DNA of 64,000 nucleotides from Musa acuminata AAA Group (taxonomy: Eukaryota; Streptophyta; Magnoliopsida; Zingiberales; Musaceae): the NCBI RefSeq assembly GCF_036884655.1, contig NC_088327.1:9519001-9583000 (forward strand). The letters are read 5' to 3'. Below are positions 12,025 through 24,130 of the stretch, piece after piece (positions within the stretch are counted from its first letter, which is position 1; each line of letters opens with the position of its first letter). Both the position numbers and the translations under genes were made by a program. Under the pieces are notes generated by a model. The model was given only the letters and a program-made list of their open reading frames with translations. It did no database searches and had not been told where the DNA came from.

Positions 12025-15000
12025 GGCAGTGCGGCTCCCTCGATGTGGACGTCGAGGAAGGAGGGGATCAACCAGAAGACGAGTGGAAGTGGACACCGCT
12101 CTAGCGTTCGCCGGCGGAAGCGATGCCTTTATAAGGAAATGGACCCGGTGTGCCCGTGGGTTGGCCGAAGCATAAGTGACGGGTAAGAGCTCGCTGCTTC
12201 ACGAGTTCCCCATCCGTCTACGCAGCAACCTCAACAGCTCGGCGTGGTAGGCCCCAGAGAGGTTCGATGTTACGAGAAGAGCAAGCCACCGGCCGCAATT
12301 GTGGACGTTCGGTGCAAGTCGGTGACGGCCAACACGAGCACGCACGTTGGCGCCGCTGGGTTGTGTCTGTGATGTCATGGGCGTAAGAGCCCATAGTAAT
12401 CGAGCCATCGAAGTTGGCTAATCGAGTACGACACTGCCACATACTAATCCAAGAAACAGTCAGAAAGCATACATTGGTATCACGCACCAAACCATCACAT
12501 CAGATCCAGAATCATATCAGATGAGAATTTGAGGCTTAACATTACAGATTGTACAATAGCTATCATGCATCTTATTAATCATCACAGTTAACATCTTAAT
12601 AGAAACTCCATAATAATCCCACAAGAAACCAAAAACTAATTCAACTCATCCCCCAATCTAGTAGATCCTTTAATATTTTTACATGATACAGCTTATACAT
12701 ACTCTTGCAGGATACAACTCATTCATCCAGCCTGATACAATTTCTTAATAGAAACTCCATAATAATCCCACAAGAAACCAAAAACTAATTCAACACATCT
12801 CTCAATCTAGTAGATCATTTAATATTTTTGCATGATACAGCTTATATATACTCTTGCATGATACAACTCATTCATCCAACCTGATACAATTTTGCATTGA
12901 AAGAAAAAAAGCTTAGGTATATACTCTTCTCCAGAAACATATTGTAACGGGTGCAAGAAAGATCAGCATCATCTAACACAATCTATCCTTTCGAGACTCA
13001 ACCATAAAACATCAAGAGAGATTTTGGAAAAGAGGAATCAGCATTTCATTATGGCATGAGAACAAATGTACAATGGAGGAAATTGTTTCAAAATCCTCCA
13101 ATCAGTGCCAAGTCTAAGAAATTGACTCGGGTATGGCCTAACCTACCAAGCAGTTACAACAAGAACAAAAAATATAGCTGACACATATATATGCAATGAC
13201 TTGGGAATCACCCTACAACAGGAAAAAGACAACAAAACAGTGATTAATAACAATCAAATCAAACATTTCATTCCCGTGGGTCATGTGCCTTGACCAGCGC
13301 TACGAGCCAACAGGCTGTGGCCCGTTTATCAGTTTTCGGTAAACCTGCATTACCGTCCGTATGCAGCTTTGACACCATGATAAAAAACATGACAACATTT
13401 CCATGACTGATTGTAGAGCATAATTGATGAGTAACTTAGCTAAAAGTTTTCTCAGGAGAATAATCACACTACTAAAGTCCCAAACATCATTTCAAAGCTG
13501 CTCATCAAGAAGTTCATTTTTAATTTTAACATAATGCACCAAGGATGTGAGTCTAGATTGATGCTTGGAGGATCAGCGGTACCAGGAGGAAGAGTCGCCA
13601 AAACTGTACCTTAAATGATACGAGCATCTTCTAGCTGCAGACATAGAACTACATAGAGTCAACATGTATTTGAACATAAAATTCTATCAGAAAACTAAAA
13701 AGGCAAGGATATTGCATGAAATTCTATCCTAGGATTCATCAAGGATTTCAAAGAACCAAGTTGATAGAATAAGTTTACATGCACAAACGAGTGAGAAAGT
13801 TAGAAGTTGCATCCAGATCAAGCTACCAAGTACAGGATCAAACCAGAGTTTCATGTTAAAGATAAGACTGATGGTTCAAGGAATTAACCATTATCTTAGA
13901 TAACATTACTGTGCAACCAACTCAAATCTTAGAATTGCTTTCTAAGTAACTCTCCCCATTTCAGCAACCTAAGGAATTTTTTTGCCACTCATTTGTAGCT
14001 CCGTAATTAGAACCCAGAATGGCAGGGGATTCATGTATCGTGCCATCCTTTTTCTTTTTATTCCTATGAGTAGGCAACTAAGAATAACTTGGGATCAACA
14101 TATATAAATGTCTGTGTATGTATTTGATGATGGGAACAGGTGTACGAGGATGACCCTGTATGGTTATACATATAGCTTGCTCTATGTACCTTGTGTAGTT
14201 ACATGAAATGATTACAAGTATAATATGCTCGATCCAATCTATAAACGGCCTAAGTTCATCATGATTAGGGCAGGTTTGGCATGACAATCTTGCTACTGTA
14301 GTGGGACTAGCAGGCTGCAGACCTGATGCAGGCTATATGGCTATCTTTTATATTAAAAAATGTATTTAGTAATAATGGTACTGTAAACATTCTCATTCAA
14401 CAATCAAAATCATTAATTAGGTTTTTTAATATTAAATGTGCATGATGTGAGCAAGATGGATTATGAATCATTATGTCTACAGAGAAAATCAGGAATGCAA
14501 TTTTGTTTACCGGAACAAAATTATAATAATGCCATTTGCATGATTCAAGGATGAGATACAGAATCAATCAGGGTGAGCGTCGGGGACCGGAACAAATCCA
14601 TGGGCAACAACTAGACATTCTGTAGGTATGGATTTTAACTCTAATCTACATGTATTTTTAATTTTTGATCAATTATGAGTTATGCATTGGCGACATTTTG
14701 CCAAGAGAAATGCCCCGATGGCTTTCTGATTTTTATAAATACAGTTAGCAGGTTAGTGAACCTAGAAGCCAGAATGTATAGTGAGTTCTCAACTTCAAAT
14801 AAATACCAATTTGTTTATATTGTTTTTCATTTTTTGGATAGGCTACAGGCCACAAGCCATGATAGGCCAAGGATCTGAATTTCTAGTCCGGTGTGACTCG
14901 GCCCAAATAAAATTTGGGCTGAAGGCAGCATGGCAGCAACAGTGTCATACTGTCATGCCTACCCCAAACCGTACCAGGCCAGGCAGACCCAGTACACATG

Positions 15001-17027
15001 ACATCTCTAGGAAAGACCCTTTTGTTCTATTTGGGTGAACTAGCTACATAACCATTAATGCTTCATAACAAGGCGACAACAGAAAAAACCAAACAAACTT
15101 GGAGAAACATCCAATAGACCCAAGGACACACAATGATTATAATACCAAGATCCTTGTTCTTTTTAAAGAACAAATAGTCGACATCAAAGATAACTTGAAG
15201 AAATCAAAAGAATTTAGATAATTTTCATTGGTTGCAGAAGATACAAATAGATGAGAAAAACTTGCAAATCAGATATGTGGTGGTTATAGCGAGCCATAGA
15301 CAAGATATCTGGGTTGCATGAGTGAGTTACAGGTGACTGCTAGCTGTGAAGAAAGAGAAAAGTAATAAAGAAAATAAGATGATTATATTTGTTCAACCAG
15401 CACCATGAAGGGGCTGGTCACATTAGTTCACGATAACACAATTGGGTTCCCCTAAGCCTTTACAATGTTTCTATGGGGTTTTGAGTGGCCTAGCACTACA
15501 GTTATAATGAAATAGAATACACTTGAAACTAATCAATCCAGATTTTGGACAACTTAAAAATAATAACCAATAACTAATATACAAGTATCTAACAATTAAT
15601 CAACTGAAAAAAAATGACTCCCCACAATCCAAACTAACCAAAAAAACATAAGGAACATCTTGAATCATTCCCAATAGCACTTCAAAAAACCAGTAATAGC
15701 CTAAAGAGCATATGTACAATAGGATGTTATTGTTGTGTGTAACATACTCATAGGTCGGGATCATTCAGGTGTCAGTTGGGTTTATCAAGATCATTGGGAC
15801 CAACTGGAAACAAGTAAAATTACTGATTGGAAGCAACTGATGGGACCATTGGGACTGAAAAGATCAACTGTTGGCCGGTATCAGTCAGGATTCCTTGGAA
15901 TTTGGTCAACACTTCTCCCCCTGATTCTCTATAAATGTGTTAGGGCCAGAGACAACAAATCAGAATTTGGATTGGCTGGAACAGATAGGGACTAATCAGT
16001 CTTGCAAAGCTAGGTGCACACTTCAGCCATGCATGGTAGTACTTTAGTGCATTTTCATATATGTTGTGCCTACAGTCCTAAGCATACAAGTCCAAGTTGG
16101 TCACCCATATACCTAGCACATGTATAAAGTTTGAGAGCATAGTGAACACCACCATGAGTTACAGTACTTGTCTGTTAACATTGTCACATCTTGAGAAATA
16201 TTTGATGGAAATATCAGGATTCTTCATGCGTTCAGGGTCATGTAGGCTATTTGACAATAATGCTATTAATAAGTTGACAAAGTGGTTCCATTAAATGGAG
16301 AAATTGACTATATTTATAAAGAAGATATGAAAAGAATTTGTAGTCATACTAACAAAGCTTGAAAACTACTTTCCCTAAGGACTGCAGCAACTGTAACTCC
16401 AACTGGGAAAGGTACAACTGAAGGCTTGATCAGAGAGCAAATGGCTTGAAAACTAACCTATTTGCTCGAACCCAAGGCTGAAAAAGAGTGAAACGGGACT
16501 TCCATTCTAGATGGCACCAGGAACCCAAACTCTTTTGCGGTCGAAGAAAGAACACAAAGGCAGCAGGAAATGTAATGTATGAAATACGTTAGCCAGCGAT
16601 ATATGCTTTTACAAGAAATAAACTAGAACAATATTTTTGTTCTTATTGTTCTAGTGAAACTCAGGCACCAAGACTTTCAGCATATCATGCCTCAATTGCT
16701 TTAATAACAAAAAACACTAATAGTCAAGCAACTCGAACTAATAGTTCCATTACACAATCAGGATATGATAAAAAAAAAACATTACCTGAAAGTTATGTGT
16801 TGCTGAAGAAGTGTATCACCTATCAAAGTATTGCATGGATACCATAAACATTGAGAAATAGAAACAAAAAGAAAGCTAGCTTACTTCTTCAGTCAGATGA
16901 CTAAGCAGGGCCCTTGCAGGAATTCTCAACCAGAAGTATCTTGAACTTGACGTAAAAGCAGCTACTGAAACATATGATTCATCTTGATAACATCTTCCTG
17001 TTTTGAGAAAGCTGCAAAGGACCTAAA
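12025..17027. other. 5-kb gene-poor spacer between two minus-strand genes
   Basis: The right part should hold the 3' UTR of the RRM gene and the left part (12,025 to about 12,500) the promoter and 5' UTR of the deacylase gene, which is GC-rich up to about 12,420. Between them I see AT-rich DNA with one tandem duplication (listed separately). No exon series on either strand shows conserved protein blocks. The open frames of 60-86 codons at 14.7-16.3 kb look like chance. Confidence 0.5.
12595..12892. repeat. 149-bp tandem duplication
   Basis: Unit 1 (12,595-12,743) and unit 2 (12,744-12,892) both begin 'cttaatagaaactccataat' and run in parallel to 'cctgatacaatttt'. Only a handful of substitutions separate them, so the duplication is fairly recent. 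It is non-coding. Confidence 0.95.
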
Positions 17028-18932
17028 TCATTCATGTGATGGCCGACGCCTCTTTGAATGTTCAACCTCGTGTGACTTGCTGCGAGGCCTAGATGATCTT
17101 CCTCTAGCCCAGTCATCATCACGCTCTGGCTCACGATCCCTGTGTCTATAGTGATCACCATGTCTGTCTCTGTCATCTCGATACCTGTCACGTTCACGAT
17201 CAAGTTCCCGCTCCCTTTCCCTGTCTCTTTCCCTGTCCCTCTCCCTTTCACGCTCTCTGTCCCTCTCCCGGCCCGGTTCCTTATCTCTCCCTGTCTCTCT
17301 CTCCTTCTCATCACGGTGTCTTCTCTCTGGCCACTCCTGTCCAGAACCCATATCTTTCTCCTTTTCATGTCTTCTCTCTGGAGCACCATAACGATCCCTC
17401 TCAGCCATCCTATCCTTCCCATGGCTCCCTTCTCCATACTGCTGATCTGAGGTAGCATCCTCGCCATAGCTTGACTGATCTTCACCTCCCCAGCCACCCA
17501 TGTTCGGATCAGACCACATACCAACGCCACCAGGTGCCAGTCCCCTCCCAAAAAAAGCTGGATTGACATGTGGAGCCACAACAGGTGGGAACGAAGGCAT
17601 CATTCCAGGAAAAGGAGCACCAGCAGCACCTGCAGGGAAGCCTCCAAAGCCAGCACCCATTCTACCCATTGCTGCTCCATAGCCCATGGGATCAAACCCT
17701 TGACCGAGCATAGCTCCAGGATGCAACACAGGCGGTGGTGGGGCAACCATCCCTCCATTGCCCATGATACCCCTTCCACCGAGGGGACCCATTCTGTTCC
17801 TCATATTACCCATTTGCCCTCGGTTCCCCATTCCACCACCTTTTCCCCAATTTCCACCACTGCCACCGCCAACACCTCCTCCACGTCCAAAGTTGCCACC
17901 AGCTGAAGACCCGCTACCTCCCCTACCCTTCTGTGCAGGTGCTGGCGGCTGGGACTGGCCCATTGCCTGCTGGTTCTTGTTCACTTGGTTCTCACCCATT
18001 CGCCGAACAGTGTACGGTGAAGCCAAAGCAACAACGCAAGGTCTTCCATTGAAAATATGCCCATTCATACCGTCCATGCAGGCAGATGCAGCCATTGAAT
18101 CATAGAAGTCGACCTGACAGTATCCTTTTGATTTTCCGCTCGCCCTCTCATCAAAAAATTTCACTTCTTTTACCTGCCCATATTTGCAGAGTTCTTCTTC
18201 AAGATCTGCATCAGTCGTCCACCAATGGAGTTCACCAACGAAAAGTGTAGTCCCACCAACCCCTGCTCCAGCTCCGCCACCGCCACCTGCGTCCCCTCCA
18301 CCATTCGCGTTACCTGCAGGTACAACTACGCTTCCACCACCTCCTTGCCTCTGGAAACCCTCGTTCCCAAAGCCACCTCCTTGTCTCTGAAAGCCCTCAT
18401 TTGGGAAGCTATTGTTCCGATTATTGCTCTGGATCTGGCTAAAACTACCGGAAGCCTGGCCTAGGTCAGTCCTACCTGCACCCGTCACCACCGGCATCGG
18501 CGGTGGAGGTAGCGGTGCCGCCTGTCTGACCCCAACCATCGGCTCGGCGCCTCCCCTGAACCCCGGGTCCTGGAAACCGGCGGATCTATCAGCAACCCGC
18601 TCGATCTTCGGCTCCCCGGCGATGCCCGGGATCTGGACCCTCTCGGACGTCTCCGCCACCGGCTGCTGCGGCGCCGGTATAGGCAACGGTGGGGGCGGCG
18701 GCGGTTGGGGTTCGCTCCGCCGCTCGTCCCCGGCCTGAAAACCCTCCGCGTCATCGCCACCCTGGAAGTTCTGGTGGAACCCGTCGCCAACGTTGACGTC
18801 GCTGTAGAGGTCGTCGTAGTCGTCGTCCTCCCCGTAGAACTGCTCCTCGTCCTGGACGGCCGATATCGCCTCGTTGCGGTGGAACCCTCCACCTCCGGCG
18901 CCTCCGCCGTGGCCATCGCCACCGTGCTCCAT
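17028..18932 (-). CDS. CPSF6/CFIm68-like RRM protein with RE/RD-rich tail
   Basis: A single uninterrupted frame of 634 codons. Residues 228-306 form one RRM, with RNP2-like LFVGEL and RNP1-like KGYCQVDF. The block ELHWWTTDADLEEE is the hallmark of the large subunits of cleavage factor I (CPSF6/CFIm68, CPSF7/CFIm59), which help choose poly(A) sites in pre-mRNA in the nucleus. The N-terminus is acidic (DEEQFYGEDDDYDDLYSD, about 28-45), then proline-rich, then holds two copies of a GNEGFQRQGGG-like unit. The middle is glycine- and methionine-rich. The last hundred or so residues are dense in Arg-Glu, Arg-Asp and a few Arg-Ser dipeptides, as in the charged tails of CFIm subunits and SR-like proteins. 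The ATG at 18,932 opens the acidic N-terminus. An intronless form is notable but not unique. Other RRM splicing regulators are possible; the WWTTD block argues against that. Confidence 0.88.
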   Translation of the reverse strand: MEHGGDGHGGGAGGGGFHRNEAISAVQDEEQFYGEDDDYDDLYSDVNVGDGFHQNFQGGDDAEGFQAGDERRSEPQPPPPPPLPIPAPQQPVAETSERVQIPGIAGEPKIERVADRSAGFQDPGFRGGAEPMVGVRQAAPLPPPPMPVVTGAGRTDLGQASGSFSQIQSNNRNNSFPNEGFQRQGGGFGNEGFQRQGGGGSVVVPAGNANGGGDAGGGGGAGAGVGGTTLFVGELHWWTTDADLEEELCKYGQVKEVKFFDERASGKSKGYCQVDFYDSMAASACMDGMNGHIFNGRPCVVALASPYTVRRMGENQVNKNQQAMGQSQPPAPAQKGRGGSGSSAGGNFGRGGGVGGGSGGNWGKGGGMGNRGQMGNMRNRMGPLGGRGIMGNGGMVAPPPPVLHPGAMLGQGFDPMGYGAAMGRMGAGFGGFPAGAAGAPFPGMMPSFPPVVAPHVNPAFFGRGLAPGGVGMWSDPNMGGWGGEDQSSYGEDATSDQQYGEGSHGKDRMAERDRYGAPERRHEKEKDMGSGQEWPERRHRDEKERETGRDKEPGRERDRERERERDRERDRERERELDRERDRYRDDRDRHGDHYRHRDREPERDDDWARGRSSRPRSKSHEVEHSKRRRPSHE

Positions 18933-20970
18933 CGGTGGAAAGAATATCTCCGGCTAGGTTTTCCAACCCGAATGCAGCAACAAAACCCTAATCTTCGAGT
19001 GCTTACCAAAGGCAGGAAAAAGAGAAGAAGCTGCTTCTCTTTATTTTTTTGGTTCTCTCGTTAAAAAGCGACAGCGCTTCCAATGATCGTCCGGACTGAT
19101 TCAACTAAGTTGCTCCATGATCATTTCCGTCGCGTCTGGCCGTCCATGTTTCGATGATGCAATGGGTCTGGATAGTTAAAAGATTTCCGCGGAGCATTCA
19201 CGGTCTGATGGATGACACTCTTCCGGGGACCGAGTCGCCGCTACAGTAGATCTGTGGGTTGATTAGCTGTCAGACCGTACCGTAAAGTTTATTACAACAT
19301 TATCCTTACCGTTCATTTTATCAGGTGATAATATCGAACGGTTACTATATGTTATTTTATGATTTGCTGTTTTGGAGATTACAGCAGTGAGTGGATCACC
19401 GAGGCTGTACGGGGACACCGATACGGTGATCTAATTCAACTACTACTTGTTTATCCCGCACATGTGATTCACGTGATAACCTCAGCCAAAGAGCTTCTCT
19501 TCCTCCTCTCACCTCTCTTAAAAGAGTGGAGTCGAACGATCTCGTAAAACTGAAGTTTCTTAGGTTTGCATTCTTAGTGATAGGCCATGAGGTGGGATAT
19601 TAACAAAGAATATTTTTTTCCCAATATTGTTAAGTAGATATGCTTAGGTGGTATGTCTTCCTCATCATTATCATGCTAACTGTATCATCATGGTCAATCT
19701 AGCGTTGAGGGTTGATAGAATAATATTAGTAATATCCGAATCAATTAAACTTGAATGTTGGTCAAAGAAAATGCTTGAACATTTACTCATAAATTGATAA
19801 TTGTTGGATGCTGGTTTTACGACCGATATACACAAAGATCAATGTCGAGTGAGTTATCGACAATGTCTATTCGACATGATAAAATTTAAATGATTTTAAT
19901 AAATAATAATTGATATCGATTATCATGCCTAACGTAACCTTTTATAGTAAGTCGAGTAAGAAAAATATTTTGTAATACATATAGAAGGGATAAAATCCAA
20001 CTTGAATTGTTATTTTGATATATCATTCATATGATTTGGTTGTTGATTGAGTATTTGTTTTTACTGTTAATTGTCCTACCACTTGTTGAGTTATTATTAT
20101 ATTTCTCGTATCAAATACTCATTAATTATAAATCATATGATTGGACGTCACGTATTTTTTATTTTTTTGATTTATTATCAATTCTAAGCATATGAAGATA
20201 CAAAATTATCATCATCTTAGGAAACTACACTTCACATGTTTCTCCCTATTTTAAGATTTCTAGCTCAGTAAATACTCAATAAACATCTCGATTACTGAGA
20301 TTTGTAGTAAAATCCAACATCGTGTCCACCTTGACATTAATTTACTCAGTTAGATCTAAGTTAAAGGAGTAATTGTACTATCAACTTCATTCAACGCTGA
20401 TTTGTAGTGATGAAACAAATAGAATATAATTTGGAGACACTGTTTCACATGCATTAAATTCCAAGGGACAACAAGTCCTTGAAATGTTTTGAATTTAATC
20501 AAATATACTTTTTATTATAAATCGATACATATTCAACATGTCTTTAGAGAAGACATTTGAATGATTAATTGGTTGGTCAATTTTACTGAGACATCCAAAT
20601 AAAATTATTTTTGGAGGACTGAGCGGAGTTATAATTTTTAGTTTAATCTGATATTAAGATGATTTGTATGCTGACGGTAGTAAAAGGACTTGGTAGGATC
20701 CTACATACACTAATTTTTTTTTTCTTTTGTATTCTAGCTTTCTTTTGGCTGGATTTTCTTGTGTACATTCCAAAACAAATCAAAGTTGATGCTCAACCGT
20801 GACATCGTTCAGAATGATAGAAACTCACCCAACAGATAAATCAAGTTAGTAGAATCAGAATAAAAATCATTCCTCAAAAATTAATAGTGATGACAAATAT
20901 CTTCTTATGGACCACTCTAAGACTCTTTCTACCTAAGAAAATCGAACTTAAGAGAAAGAATATTTTGAAG
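18933..20970. other. Promoter side of the RRM gene and AT-rich spacer
   Basis: Positions 18,933 to about 19,080 are GC-rich on the left and carry CT-rich tracts in the transcribed direction, as expected of the leader of the RRM gene. Beyond about 19,560 the DNA is AT-rich. I see no coding signal, tandem repeat or RNA gene there. Confidence 0.45.
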
Positions 20971-20979
20971 TTAAGTTTT

Positions 20980-23900
20980 GATTGTCGCAGCTAAAAGATA
21001 TTAGTCGGATCCATTCATAACTCGTTTTAAGATATTGCCTTAAGTGTTGCTTGCGATATCCCAATGCATCGCTCCTACTGAGTCGGAGACGTTCCCAATA
21101 AATATTACTTTGACGATCAACTCAGCTCCTGTAACTATAAATCCAAGACTAGTCGGACTTTTAGACTAGTTGGTGAACTCGAAGAAGTGAATGTGTAAAA
21201 TGCGTACCTTGGGGTTGGTCCCTTTGATATGTGGTTGGAGCATGGCTACATCCGAGATTGTTGATTGTGAGAGGAGATCGTTTGACCTTTTAAGAAAAGG
21301 TATGGTGTGATGTTCATCACTCCAAAAGCTCGCGTGATGTTCATCACTCCAGCTCTTGGGTCGAAAGGTGTATCCCTCGATCCTTCAGTTGATCAGCTCA
21401 ATGTCTAAGGTGAGTATCCGAATCTTTGACGAGTGCCTCATCCTCTCTCTCCTCATGTTTTTGTGACATATAGACCTATGTGCATCGATCTTACCTTGAT
21501 CTTTGACGGGTGCATCGATTTAGCTACCTGATATAGTTGATCGAAGCTATCATTTTGATTGTCACACTTCCAATGTGGTGTCTATAGAAGCATCCACGTA
21601 TGGCTTATGTGCACTATTCGAGATTTGAAGAATTATGATGATTTCAGTCGATCATCCCCAACTAATAGAATAGTGTTGCCCATATGTCTTATTAATCGAT
21701 GCATTGTCCAATGAGATAATTAGATGAAATATCATTCAAGAACTATAAATAGCTCTCGGACCATTATGCCCTTCACATCTTCAAATTTTCTCGAAACCCT
21801 TTGACCGTCAAACTTGCTCAAAGCTTTCAGGTCTTCTTTTGTCCTCAAAATACTCATCTCAACATTTTAACAGGTCTAAATGACATCCTCATCAAACTTA
21901 TCTTTAACATTTAGTCGTGAGTTCTCCGGTTCCATCACCACATTTGATATTGGCTTCCATTTCTTCCCCTTCCGGTAAAAGGGTCAAAGTCACCGTGATA
22001 AAGGATATTGCCTTGTCGGAGGCAGGACCCCCACGGTCTTGGGCAAGGTTCTCAAACCCTATGCATATAATAATTAAGTTTCCATTTTTAGAGATTTTTA
22101 ATATGTTGCTTCAAATTATAATAATCTTTACTGTCATGCTCATGATCTTGATGGAAGCGATAATATTTTAAATAGACTTCAATGATTGAGAAGCCCATAA
22201 AGGGTGAAAGGTATGGAGCAAGCTTTTCTTTTATTTATATGAACACTTATGTATGTAATTTGTTCAATAGAGTAAATTCTCTAAAAGAGGTGTTCGATCT
22301 CCCCTCAGTTTATCATTGTAAGGGTACTTCGAGTTTTTTTAGATGCTAACTTCTTTCCACCCTTAGAGCTTTTTTAGGTTTGGATTTCTTTTTTCTCGCA
22401 ATCATATATTCTGCTGTAATTTGACGATTGACCTCTTGAATAACTCAGAAAAAATAGTCAATGGTTATATAATAACTAAATAGAAGAATTTTAAAGGTTG
22501 AAGGTCGCTGATATAGGCATTGTGGAGAATGGATAAGCTCGAGTTGGCCATTAGCCTAAACTCATCATTAAATCGCTTGGTATAATTAGTAAATAATTCC
22601 TTGTCTATTAGTCAAATTGCCAAAGGAAAGTAGTCAATTTCTTTGGTAGCTTGTAGCTAATTAAGTTTAACTCAAATTCTCTAGTAGACTTTCCAAAAGA
22701 GGAGATCGACTCCGGGAATAACTTAAAGAACCATTGCTTTGCGGCACCTCATAATGTTGATGCAAAAGTGTGTCACATGATCGAGTTTGTCATCCTAAGT
22801 ATTGTCATTTGAGAAGTGAAGACAACTATATACTTTGTTGGATCAGAACTTTCCTCGTATAGCTCTAAGGTTGGTATCTGAAAGCCTCGGGGGATGGACT
22901 CCTCCATTATGATTCTAACAAATAGGGACTTAAGGTAAGGGTCGGTCTGAAGTTGCTTCCCTTGCCTTATTTTTCTTTTAAAATCTTCCAACCACTAATC
23001 CATCTTAAACAACTGATCTTAAACATCAGGATGAGGGTTGGCAAATAGAGCCATCGACCCCCTGATGCCCTGGCTTCTTGAAGAGAGTGAAGAGGTAGAA
23101 CTTGAGAATGGTGAATTTGAGAATGAATTTGTAGTTGTGACTCAATCGCAAAGCAGGGAAGAGAGAGGTATAAGGAGTTTAGTGTGCTTCTTGTTGTACT
23201 AATTGGGTTAGCTGAGGGAGGTAAGGAGCCACATATTGGAATACTCTTATTAGAAATTGAATTTGCTTTGTTAGACTATGGAAGGTTTTAATAGGGATAA
23301 TAACAAATTGGGTAGGTGGGACTACAGACTGGGCAAGTGGTAGATTGACCGTTGAGTCTTAGAACAATCAATAGAAGAGCTAGGGATTGGGAAGCTAGAG
23401 AGTGGGACTGATCGATGGGACAGGTGGAATTGGCCCTTGAATTGGGACAAGAGGATTTGGCAAAGGAAAATTCAACATCATCGGGTTTGGAACTCTTGGA
23501 TCGTTTGACATATTTAATCTATCAATTAGTCTCATTTAGATTCGATCTTGAGGGCCTTATAAAATTTTATTAAGATATACATTACGATCCTCCTTTTAGT
23601 GTTAATCTGTTAAGTCAAATTCTAATTATCAAAACTATAGAAGTGAGCCAAATCCAACCGAGGCTCATTTTAAAACTGTTTGAGTGTGGCTTTCAATTTT
23701 TTGATGTATCAACCTTGCATAATGAGTCAGGGTATTTCCAATAAATGCTCATTCGATCGTCAAGTCAGCTCCCATAATCAGAAAGTTCAAAACTAGTTTA
23801 ACTGGTCAAACTCGTTGGTGAGCTCGAAGAAGTGAATATGTCGAATGCATACCTTGGGATCTCTTATTAGGTGGTTCGGGATGGTTACATCTGACATTAC

Positions 23901-24005
23901 TAAGTGTTAGAGGAGATAATACGATGTTTTGCCCGCCCATGTATCTAACCCTACTTATCATGAGGTTAGGTAGTCGGGCATTTGGCCACGTGCGATTTGT
24001 TGAGG
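20980..24005 (-). mobile_element. Second decayed Ty3/gypsy element
   Basis: Diverged direct repeats lie at about 20,990-21,290 and 23,640-23,915. Both contain a 'gaactcgaagaagtgaat'-like block, then 'gcgtaccttggg' or 'gcataccttggg', and later 'gaggagat'. They fit an LTR pair. On the minus strand between them, 22,991 to about 22,600 encodes a gag-like region: a RQGKQLQTDPYLKSLF block, then FTSQMTILRMTNSIM, then GAAKQWFFKLFPESISSF. In-frame TGA codons at two places and further stops show decay. A CTATAAATAGC box at about 21,746 points the other way (plus strand), so a second element or a rearrangement may be mixed in. Borders are approximate. Confidence 0.6.
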
Positions 24006-24130
24006 TCATGTGTTCTCATATCCAATCACTATTTATCGATTGGATATGACTAACAGGTGGCTAGGATGGTCGACTTGTCAACCATGTTTGAGCTTATATA
24101 TTTACCATATTAGTTTTTTTCTATTAGAAT

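Noticed and set aside
13000..16900. Hidden gene or structured non-coding RNA in the 5-kb spacer
   Set aside because: No exon series, tRNA boxes or strong hairpins were found by eye. Only transcript data could show a non-coding RNA.
17142..18738. Plus-strand proline-, serine- and glycine-rich frames opposite the RRM gene
   Set aside because: They mirror the repetitive GC-rich coding strand; antisense shadows.
18485..19009. Upstream open frames overlapping the start of the RRM gene
   Set aside because: On inspection both frames begin at TTG codons rather than ATG, so they are not convincing upstream ORFs.
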